Shown here: piece after piece, positions 12,440 to 20,846 of the stretch
Position numbering within the stretch: position 1 is the first letter of the stretch
How the letters are laid out: the number at the start of each line of letters is the position of its first letter
Assembly (NCBI GenBank): GCA_963691705.1
Contig: OY829543.1
Span: 50,944,564 to 51,008,563 of the forward strand
Length of the DNA stretch: 64,000 bases
Direction of reading: 5' to 3'
Source: Viola odorata
Lineage: Eukaryota; Streptophyta; Magnoliopsida; Malpighiales; Violaceae
Made by a program: the position numbers and the translations under genes
The notes under the pieces: model-generated
Databases searched by the model: none
What the model saw: the letters and a program-made list of their open reading frames with translations, nothing else
What the model was told of the DNA's origin: nothing

Positions 12440-13860
12440 ATTATAGGTGAAGAGTTGAAATTGATCTTGTGTGAAGACTTAACTGAAAAGGAATGAGAAG
12501 CCCTTTATGAAATAAAAGAGAAAAATTCTATCATTATTTTATCGTACGGAATGACATCAAAATATCAAGGTATGTCTATAAAATATAAATTCGAGTCAAT
12601 TGTTATCTAATAATAATAAAAATGCAATTGCTCAAATTGGGAATTTTACAAGTATCAACTACAAGAACGACAATAGTGATGATTAATCCCATAACATATG
12701 AAGCAGATGAAATCCGACAATGGTAAGAATATATATATTAAATATAATATAAGATTATTTTACCATTATCCATTGTTTAAGTTAATATTTTTTCCATTTA
12801 ACTTTACAAATATTTATAAATCACAGCTTGAACTATACTCAACAAGAAGATACCCAGAAGATAATCAAATCATCTTCAAAGAGAATGGACAATGCGAGCA
12901 AAGCAACTGTAGAACAAATTGCTAACAAAATTTCATCATCAAAACAACAGGTACCAACCATAAAGCAAAATAATTAGTTATGAGCATAACTGAAAAAACT
13001 AACATTAACTCTTATTATTTCTGTGCAGTCTTTCTACGTCCTAACAACAACTATTATCGAAGTGATCAATAAAAGACAACCTTGGTATGAATCATGTAAA
13101 AAGTACTGGAAAAAGAATTTGACATGGGTGAGGGTCAAGCAACATGCGACAGGTGTAACAATTGCATTGAGACAATTCCAAACAAATTAAAAATTTAATT
13201 ATTTTAAACATAAAACAAGATGATTAAGACTCAACTTATAATTTTAGATGCATGCTGAGGTTACAAGTTAATGATGGTGAGAATGAAGCAACAATTGTTT
13301 TTTTTTTGACGAGACAGAAACACTAATTGGTTGTGACATCAAGAAATACAAAGAATCAGTTGATGACAAGGTAATTCTTTTGGAATAGTGATACTAAAGT
13401 TATTTTATTGCAGAAAAAAATACTAATATTATTCTCAATGTAACAGGAAAAAGAGAAGTCGTCACACTATAGAAAAATGATATCCTGTAAGGACAAGGAA
13501 TTTGATTTCTTAGTCAAGGTCAGAAAAAAAAATAAGAGCGAACGACAGAGGAATATACTTATCACTTAAAAGGTTCATGCAACTAAAAAGAGGACACCAA
13601 CTAAAGAAGAAATTGATGAAGACGAGGAGTTATTAGCGGTAGTTTAAAAAACGAGCCAACAAAATAAACTTCAAATGAATAATGCAACTGAAAAAATATG
13701 TGAACAATACGACAAGGATGAAAGCAAGAATAACAAGATGATAAAAAAAGGAAGGCGAATCAAGAAAATCAAAGAAGAAGATGATCAACAACAAGCTAAA
13801 AAATTAGCCAAGCCGAAAAAGAAAAGAGACAAAAAATAAGATGAGGAAGTAATTATTTTG
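12440..13860 (+). pseudogene. Helitron replication protein A (RPA70)-like remnant
   Basis: Scattered exon-like pieces resemble the large subunit of RPA, which plant Helitrons often carry. At 12615-12720 is a stretch like the OB-fold strand region (VSTTRTTIVMINP). At 13027-13190 is WYESCKKYWKK, followed after a frame change by CDRCNNCIETIPNK, the zinc-knuckle part of the C-terminal DNA-binding domain. At 13248-13370 is CMLRLQVNDGENEATIV, the strand typical of that domain. A lysine-rich tail follows to about 13980. Stops, including a TGA at about 12494, and frame changes interrupt it. Confidence 0.7.
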
Positions 13861-14318
13861 CCCACACCGATACTCATTGACGAAAAAGCTGAAGGCAAAA
13901 AAGAGACAAGGAAGTGAACAATACTCAAGAACAAGAAATTTGATAAATTATATGAGTATGAGCCCCTAATGAAAAAGATCAAGTAAGAAAAATTGTAAAA
14001 AAACTTTATAATTAATAATTATTATTAGTATGCTTAACAATTTATATGGTTGGTTATAATACTTTAGTACAATATTTAAATACTATTAAGCTATATTATC
14101 TATTAATAATTATTATTAGTATGCTTAATAATTTATATGTTCGGTTATATTGTTTTAGAACAATATTTAAATAGTGGCATTATCTATTTCAAATAACCAA
14201 AATTAATTTATAAACAATATCTAAATTAAATAATTTAATTTCATATTAAAAATTGCCGCACGTGCAACGCACGTGCCCAAACTATCTAGTTAATAAAAAA
14301 ATCAACGCAGCATCAAAC

Positions 14319-14534
14319 ATGGCGTCGTCGTCATCGGCGAGGAGGATCATCTCCTCACTACCAGTAGTACTACCATCCCTAAAGAAACGACACCGTTCCT
14401 TCTGCCACTCTACTACTAATCATCTTCTACTCACCAAACTACTGCAGTCACCTACCTCTCAAATCAAGGCCACGCTTGATTCAAATCAAGGCCATCCTCT
14501 GCTTTCCAGAAAAAGAAAAACGAAAAACCCATAA
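14319..14534 (+). pseudogene. Captured gene fragment: N-terminal targeting-peptide-like ORF of 71 codons
   Basis: An ATG at 14319 opens a frame starting MASSSSARRIISSLP, rich in Ser, Arg and Leu and poor in acidic residues, which is the composition of a mitochondrial or plastid presequence. It then reads LLLTKLLQSPTSQIKATLDS, which resembles the start of mitochondrial PPR-type proteins. It runs into unrelated lysine-rich codons and stops at 14534. It lies inside the Mutator-like element, next to its left inverted repeat, so it is best read as host sequence captured by a Pack-MULE. The donor gene is not in this window. The presequence nature is an inference, and the PPR likeness is weak. Confidence 0.5.
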
Positions 14535-14649
14535 AAGCAACCATGTCATTTTTATCAAATAAATTTAAAAAAGACATACAGAAAAATTAGATGAAAAAAC
14601 CCAGAAAAATTGGCAAAAGCAGCCATACATGCAAAAATGGCAAAAGCGG

Positions 14650-14795
14650 CTGTCGAATTTGGTGGCTGCAGCTGTCGGATTTGGTGGCGGATGTCGGATT
14701 TGGTGGCTACGGCTGTCGGATTTGGTGGTGGATGACGGATTTGGTGGCTGTGGCTGTCGAATTTGGTGGTGGCGGTCGGATTTGGTGGTGGATGT
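14650..14795. repeat. GGATTTGGTGG minisatellite inside the Mutator-like element
   Basis: Seven or so irregular copies of a unit like TGTCGGATTTGGTGG occur in a row with variable spacers (GCTGCAGC, ATGACGG, CTGTGGC). Translations on both strands are repetitive (GCRIWWW or HHQIRQPQPPNP types) and are not real proteins. It occupies the right half of the element interior. Confidence 0.75.
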
Positions 14796-15042
14796 TAGGT
14801 TAGGTTGAGATTGGTTTTTTAGGTTGAATGTGTAAAATGAAGAGGAAGAAATGAAGCTACCAGAAAGAAATTTTTGATTCAAATTTCCTATGAAACGACG
14901 TCGGATGAGCAAAGATTTTTTATTAATATTTTTAATGATTCTGTTTTCAACCTAAAACCTTCGACCTGTTTAGCATTTCCCAATAAATAAAGATCTCGCA
15001 CCAAAAGCCAAAGTGACATTCGGGCAGGAGGAGCACCACCAT

Positions 15043-15072
<30 letters not shown>
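15043..15072. repeat. (ATC)10 microsatellite directly before a start codon
   Basis: Ten uninterrupted ATC triplets end four bases before the ATG at 15077, so the repeat would lie in the 5' UTR of the NTF2-like gene. On the opposite strand it makes poly-Asp and poly-Met shadow frames. Confidence 0.9.
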
Positions 15073-15074
<2 letters not shown>

Positions 15075-15076
15075 CC

Positions 15077-16845
15077 ATGCGGGTGAGCTCCACCGTATCA
15101 CGTCTTTCCCCCCCTCCTCTTCTTCCTCTCCCCACCCACTCTCACAGAATATCGCCCAATATTCTCGCCCCCACGAAAAGTAGCAAGCCAATTTGGACAA
15201 TCAGAGTCTCCTCACCAGACAATCGGACGGTAACAGTTGCACAGTCACCTGTGGCTGAAAGTAATGACGTTGATGTCATCCAGTCGGCATCAGACGTTGT
15301 GCGGAGCTTCTACGGAGGGATTAACAGCCATGACCTGGGCTCCGTCGGGGAACTCATAGCTGAGAACTGCGTTTACGAGGACCTCATCTTTCCCAGCCCT
15401 TTTGTTGGCCGTAAGGTAACCATTCCATCACGTTCCCTCCCATTTCTATACCATTTCCCTGCATAGTTAGATTCTAATTTGTTATATACTTTTTAATTAG
15501 TTAAATGATCATTTCCCTGCATAATTAGATTCTAATTTATTAGTTTGTACTTTATAATTAGTTCAGTGATATTTTATACACCAACATCAGTTGTTACATA
15601 TAAATGGGACTTGTCCGGAGTTTGAGTCTGAAGAATAAGGAATATCATCTCAATCGTGGCTCTGATCAAACGCGATTAGTCAGCTTGAATGGGGCGCACA
15701 CCCGATAGAAAAAATAAATATATATAGATTGATTGTATTATTTGGTGAGTGAAAAGCAGGCTTCATGCATTCCTTGTTTGGTTTGAATCACAGTAAAATT
15801 TAGCTTGAGGTTGATCATTATAATATACGCAGGCCATACTAGAGTTCTTCAAGAAGTTCGCTGATTCGATCAGCACAGACCTCCAGTTTGTTATTGATGA
15901 TATATCTGCTGAGGATTCTGTAGCAGTTGGAGTTACATGGCATTTGGGTACTATTATACTACCATGTCATCTCATGCTTGTACATTTTATAACTGTTAGT
16001 TCCATAGCTATCGAAATTCATTATCCTGGATTTTACGTTTCTCCTTTCATGATTTTTCAAAGTAAACTTATACTGGCTATAATTGTGACAGAATGGAAGG
16101 GCAGGGCTTTCCCATTTAGCAAAGGATGCAGCTTTTATCGACTTGAGGTTCTGAATGGCAAGAAACAAATAATGTAAGTGAAGCTCTCATGTTAAAGATC
16201 GTAGACATTTTAACTTCTTTCATTATGGAAGTGCAGTTTTACAAGATGCGCTGCTGGTTTTTTAAAAATTGAGCTTCGCAAGGGAATGTTAAGATTTGAA
16301 CTTGGACTTGTGTTGAGCTTGTACTTTTTATCACTGAACATATATTTCGCTGAACACTGATACATCATATAAAAGCAGTTATGGACGAGACAGTGTTGAG
16401 CCTGCTATCAAGTCTGGAGAGACGGCATTGGTATGTATTTTTGGTATTCATTCTTCATATAGACGACACTTCCCTTTTGTTGCTCGAGGTGCATCTGCAA
16501 CACTATTGTGTGTGTTCGCACTTCGCATGTTCTCTTTTGCAGATGATCAAATAATATGAATCTCCTATTCTTTTTAACTGCCAAGATTGGACAAACTTAG
16601 AGAAATCAAAAGTCACTTCTTTCATTCCTAAGCTTCTGCTGATGCAATCTTTCAATTTGCTGTTATATTTTATGAGCCCAAAAACATATCTTAAAAACAT
16701 AATATCTATAGAAACTAAGTGAGGATTTATTTGTTCTTTTTTGTCATTATGATTGTTAAATCCTAATTCTCCGGTGCAGGTTGCCATCAGGGGCGTCACT
16801 TGGCTGCTGCAGCAAATCCCTCAGCTGGCAGAACAGTTACGATGA
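15077..16845 (+). CDS. Plastid NTF2/SnoaL-like domain protein
   Basis: Five exons, 15077-15415, 15833-15947, 16092-16173, 16379-16430 and 16780-16845, join in frame with GT-AG borders and give 217 residues. Residues 1-50 are Ser/Pro-rich with few acids, a plausible chloroplast transit peptide. The rest fits the NTF2-like fold used by SnoaL-type proteins: a helix (VIQSASDVVRSFYGGIN), then HDLGSVGELIAENCVYEDLIF, FFKKFADSI, VGVTWHLEWKGRAFPFSKG and YRLEVLNGKKQI. Members bind small molecules or act as cyclases or isomerases, and no substrate can be inferred here. The start is the only ATG ahead of the transit peptide. The 5' flank is unusual: an ATC microsatellite abuts the ATG and a Mutator-like element ends 85 bp upstream, so the promoter must lie within or beyond the transposon insertion. 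Confidence 0.85.
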
Positions 16846-17685
16846 AAGCCAATGTAATTAAGATAACATTTTTTGTTGTATAAATGTGATGTAAATCCTT
16901 GCCGAATGTTGATTTGCAATCTGCACTCTGTATTCTTCTAGCTTTTAGCGGAGGCAGAAGAAAATGCTAAACTTAGGTTAGTTATTTCCCCTATTTGTTG
17001 TTGTTATTGTGGCCCAAACCATGCTAAAAAAGCCGCACTTTTTTAGAGGTTAGACAGTACTCGAAATGGATTTCTCTCTATTGAGAAAGCCGCACTTTCT
17101 TACCTCATAAAGAAAGCATACATTTACGTGCATACTAAAAAGCTGGGCAGAGCACCATAAATCCTTGTTCGCTTAGGATTTCATGAACAGATTGTATCAA
17201 TACATTCATCAACTCGATTCTTTAACTGAAATTAAAGCTTATATTAAACCTCTGTTTTGGAGTCACGGTATGCTCGTTCCAATTTTACAGACAGCGATTA
17301 TAACAAATACTGAACACAAAAAACCAGAAGACAAAACTCTGGAAGAATATTGAATAACATACAGCAGTGATCCTACAATGAAGTTGAGACCGATAAACTT
17401 GAACTTTATTTTCTGCACAAAACGAAGAGAGTCAAAAAGTATAAACTATGAAGAACCCATCGATCGCTCACAACTGTCAGAAACGATTCCAACAGAAGTT
17501 ATTAATTTAGGGTTAGGTGATGAAGACTTCAAAGAAACCAGAAAAATCATTCACAATTCTCAGGATTTATTCCAGCCGAAGTTACAGTACGAGTTAGCCG
17601 CTGAAAACTGCAAAGAAACCAGGACATCACTAGCAATCATCCGGGCTGACTCAAAAGAAGTAACAAAGCGAGATATGAAGCCAAG
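16846..17685. other. 3' flanks of two convergent genes
   Basis: Bases 16846-17100 are probably the 3' UTR of the NTF2-like gene. Bases 17150-17685 are probably the 3' UTR of the PPR gene on the other strand. The plus-strand open frame at 17378-17728 is a shadow that runs into the antisense of the PPR gene. No further gene is seen. Confidence 0.6.
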
Positions 17686-20136
17686 TCATGACTCTAAATT
17701 CTCCCGAATCCGCGAAGCAAGTCTTTGAATAGACAGATCATCGAAAGAATTATCTATATCCTTAATCTTTGGCACAAAGTCCATTGCTTCTTTATATTTT
17801 CTTGCTTTACAATAACCATCAACCGTGATCTTGTAGGTCAGTTCATTTGGCCTGCAGTTGTGCTCAATCATGTAGCTAATCACCTCATCTATTTCCGCAA
17901 GCAACCCCCGTGCAGCATAGCCTGTAACGAAAGTATTGTAGGTGACAACGCACGGTCGAATTCCCCTGGATGTCATCTCAGATAGAATCCTAAGAGCTTC
18001 CTGCATGAGCCCTTGCCTACAAAATCCTTTTATCACAGTGTTATACGAAACAAGGTCTGGCCTACCACTTGACGCTAGTAACCCTTTCAAGATCTCTTCT
18101 GCTTTCCAGCAGTCTCCTGCCCTGGCGTACATGTCCATCAGGCTATTGTAGGTCACAAGATCTGGCTGCAACCCACTTTCACGAATAAAATGCAACAGTT
18201 GATGGGCTCGGTCATGCAAGTTGTTCTTGGCAAAAATTGAGAGCATTGCATTGAATAAAACTAAATCTGGTTTATAGCCACGTTCTTGCAGTGCACAGAA
18301 TGCCCTTTCCATACCCTTTAGCGATCTACACTTGAAGTGTACAAGGACAAGAGTTCTTAAAAGCATCCAGCTAGGAAAGATATGACCATCATAAATATCT
18401 TGCTCAACCACCTCTATTCCATTCACGTTCCCTCCCTTAGCATAAGAATGAAGGATCAATGAATATGAGGTTTCACTGGGCTTGAAACCCTTGTTTTTCA
18501 TGTCCATGATTACTGATTCTGCTGCTTTCCAATCTCCTCGACGAGCTAGAGCATTAAGAAGCGCATTATACGTTGAAACACAGGGAGCAAATCCTGCTTT
18601 AATCATCTCCTCATGCATTTTTGCGGCATCAATATCTGCACCACACCGCCCATACGCACTAATCAATGTATTGAATGTGTCCCTGTCAGGCTCAAAGCCA
18701 CAACTTTTCATTTCACGAAAGACATGATTCACATATTTGTGCATACCCTTATTACCGCACATAGAAAGCATTGTATTCCATGTAATACGGTTAGGAACAC
18801 ACCCATTCAATTTCATATCACTAAGTATCTTCATCATCTCCTCTGAATGTGACTTCTTCCCTAGCATTGCAAGGATAGCATTGTAAGTACACACATTAGG
18901 GACACAACCCGACTCCTTCATGTGCTTAAAAACTCCTAAAGCCTCATCCATCTTTCCAGCTCGATCATAAGCATTTATCACAGTAGTATATGTTACAGCA
19001 TTTGGCATTACTCCTTTAGAGGTCATTGCATCTATAACACTTGCTCCTTCCTCGTAGAACCCAGCTCTCACATAAGCTGCCACAAGCTCGTTATATGTGA
19101 CAGCATCAGTAGGGCAATTGTTATCCTCCATTTCTTTCAAGATGTTCACAGCCTCGGAGTAAATCCCGGCCTTCCCAAACACCTGCAGTAAAGCATTATA
19201 TGTAACAGTGCCTGGCACATAACCTTGGGATTTCAATCTAGAGAAGAAGTCTTTTGCTTCGGTTAACAAGCCCTCCCTCCCACAAGCAGATATAACCGTG
19301 CTACAAGTAAACTCATCAAACTCAAGCCCTCTACTTCTCATCTCAGCTAACAGGCTTAAAATTTTATTCCAAGACCGACCCATCTTACCATAAACATCAA
19401 GCATGACATTGTAAGTAACCAAAGTTGGTGCCAGACCTGACTCAGTCATTTTCTCAAATATCTCAATTGCTCTGTGGTAATTTCCGCTACGAGAATAAGC
19501 ATGTAAGATAGTTGTATATGCTCGAACATCAAGTACATAATCATCAAGCGGAATTACATCAAGCAGCTTGGACGCAACAGAATGCTGCGACTCTCTACCA
19601 AGAATCCTAACCATAAGTTCAATAACCTGATTATCAAATGCTTTTACATCTGAAGAGCCTAAATGCAACACTGTCCACTCAAACAACAAAACGGCTTTTT
19701 CCCAATTGCCAGAAAGGTCTAGTGCTTTCAAGAGACTAATCAAATCAATTTGGAGCAACTCAGACTCTGAAGCATCAAAGAAAGCATTCAAGCTCTGCAA
19801 AGGCTGTTCCATGATAGAATTAAGCATGAGCTTACACTTTGTTGATAAGAATTCAAGAGACCCATTTCGCGGTAAAGCCTCCTCTGCTTGAACTTCAAAC
19901 TCTATGACTGAAAGTGATGTGGATTTTCTGTTTCTGGGTGTTTGAAGCGGTTTGGGCGGTGTAGATAGATGGAGGAGGTGTTGGAGTAGAGAGTCGAAGT
20001 GAAAAGAAGAAGATGATGAATGGTGAGGAGGCGGAAGAGGGGGGAGTGGCAGAGATGTGGAGCTGAATTTAAGCGGAGTATTGGGCTCAGTTGGAGTTGG
20101 GAAGAGAGGTTTGGAAGGGAAGAGAGCGCCTTCCAT
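17686..20136 (-). CDS. Chloroplast P-type pentatricopeptide repeat protein (At2g18940-like)
   Basis: A single uninterrupted frame of 816 residues, intronless like most PPR genes. It opens MEGALFPSKPLFPTPTEP, followed by a Pro/Ser-rich transit-like segment and FDSLLQHLLHLS, a start I recognise from the At2g18940 family of plastid PPR proteins. From about residue 200 to 790 the protein is a near-continuous series of 35-residue P-type repeats, visible as recurring VTYNxL, AYxRxGxxxEA and MxxxGxxPN/D segments, roughly sixteen to eighteen in all. There is no E, DYW or SMR domain at the end, so it is probably an organelle RNA-binding factor for processing or stability rather than an editing enzyme. 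The start ATG at 20136 leaves 710 bp to the divergent hydrolase gene. Confidence 0.95.
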   Translation of the reverse strand: MEGALFPSKPLFPTPTEPNTPLKFSSTSLPLPPLPPPHHSSSSSFHFDSLLQHLLHLSTPPKPLQTPRNRKSTSLSVIEFEVQAEEALPRNGSLEFLSTKCKLMLNSIMEQPLQSLNAFFDASESELLQIDLISLLKALDLSGNWEKAVLLFEWTVLHLGSSDVKAFDNQVIELMVRILGRESQHSVASKLLDVIPLDDYVLDVRAYTTILHAYSRSGNYHRAIEIFEKMTESGLAPTLVTYNVMLDVYGKMGRSWNKILSLLAEMRSRGLEFDEFTCSTVISACGREGLLTEAKDFFSRLKSQGYVPGTVTYNALLQVFGKAGIYSEAVNILKEMEDNNCPTDAVTYNELVAAYVRAGFYEEGASVIDAMTSKGVMPNAVTYTTVINAYDRAGKMDEALGVFKHMKESGCVPNVCTYNAILAMLGKKSHSEEMMKILSDMKLNGCVPNRITWNTMLSMCGNKGMHKYVNHVFREMKSCGFEPDRDTFNTLISAYGRCGADIDAAKMHEEMIKAGFAPCVSTYNALLNALARRGDWKAAESVIMDMKNKGFKPSETSYSLILHSYAKGGNVNGIEVVEQDIYDGHIFPSWMLLRTLVLVHFKCRSLKGMERAFCALQERGYKPDLVLFNAMLSIFAKNNLHDRAHQLLHFIRESGLQPDLVTYNSLMDMYARAGDCWKAEEILKGLLASSGRPDLVSYNTVIKGFCRQGLMQEALRILSEMTSRGIRPCVVTYNTFVTGYAARGLLAEIDEVISYMIEHNCRPNELTYKITVDGYCKARKYKEAMDFVPKIKDIDNSFDDLSIQRLASRIRENLES

Positions 20137-20846
20137 TGCAGAAAGAGAGAGGTGGGTTTATGGGTTCCAGGCTTCCAGCGGATTTTGGGCAATGGATAGT
20201 AGAAAGGAAAGGAGGAGGTCGCATGAGATTGGGGTAAGGTAGGAAAAGGATGAATGGTGTTTATTCCAAATGATCTGTTCCTTCAAAGAGAGATATGGGC
20301 GAAAGTAGTAACTTGTGTAGTAGTTTAGTGGTAAAACAATATCGTCTATAGTTAAGTTCTCCGGAGGATGTATAGTTGTGAATCACTGAATCTAGCTACT
20401 GCGAGCGTCTCAGTTTTGCTATTGTTTCGGTTAAAATATCGGTGCGGTTGGTATTTCAAAATTTTATTTTGTTTAACATGACAATTCTTATACGTGCATT
20501 TTGTAATTTCGTAGGCCATACCACAAAAGAACACAACTAGGAATGAATGGGACGACATGTCGGCCAAAGACGCCTGGCCCCACACTCTCCTACTGTGGCG
20601 TCTCCTACCAAAGCCTCGGTGTCTCCGCCACCGCATCACTGCCTCTTCCTTCTACAACTTCTCTTTTTCCGAAAGAAACTTTCTTATTTTTAGTAAGAAC
20701 ACAAGAAAAACTCTATTTTTCTCCACCTATAATAATAACACTCCTTCTTTCTTCTTCTTCATCTCCATATTCTCTTGCATTCTCTCCGACAACGCCGCCG
20801 TCTCCCATTCTTTACCCGATTTCACATGCTCCTTGCATGATTCATA
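20137..20846. promoter_or_regulatory. Shared upstream region of the divergent PPR and hydrolase genes
   Basis: The PPR gene reads left from 20136 and the hydrolase reads right from 20847, so these 710 bp must hold both 5' UTRs and promoters. Bases 20640-20840 are CT-rich (TTCTTTCTTCTTCTTC), a common 5' UTR composition, just ahead of the hydrolase ATG. I could not place transcription start sites. Confidence 0.55.

Larger units (their letters stand above)
8940..14289 (+). mobile_element. Helitron, 5.35 kb, inserted between A and T inside the Mutator-like element
   Basis: The 5' end is TCTATACTATATAAAAAGC at 8940. The 3' end is a perfect 8 bp palindrome GCACGTGC-AAC-GCACGTGC (14258-14276) followed nine bases later by CTAG (14286-14289). 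The bases outside are A (8939) and T (14290), the standard A|T Helitron target. The boundaries are confirmed from inside the window: joining the outer bases gives attaaaaata|ttaataaaaa, and the intact opposite inverted repeat of the host element reads the same across the join. It carries remnants of a Rep protein and a replication protein A-like protein, both broken. No PIF1-type helicase motifs are visible, so it is unlikely to move by itself. Confidence 0.9.
8876..14991. mobile_element. Non-autonomous Mutator-like element (Pack-MULE type), split by a Helitron
   Basis: The outer ends are inverted repeats. The left end (8876-8939) starts aGGAAATGCTAAACAGGT and the right end, read in reverse from 14991, starts gGGAAATGCTAAACAGGT. 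The match continues through GGTTTTAGGTTGAAAACAGA. Both ends are flanked by the 9 bp duplication AATAAATAA (8867-8875 and 14992-15000), the size typical of Mutator-like elements. Without the nested Helitron the element is about 766 bp. There is no transposase. Its interior (14290-14910) holds a short gene-like fragment and a G-rich minisatellite. The inverted repeats resume on the far side of the Helitron, so they are about 80 bp long. The element ends only 85 bp before the start codon at 15077. Confidence 0.8.

Noticed and set aside
14947..15200. Minus-strand frames with poly-Asp or poly-Met runs
   Set aside because: They are translations of the (ATC)10 microsatellite and the antisense of the NTF2-like first exon.
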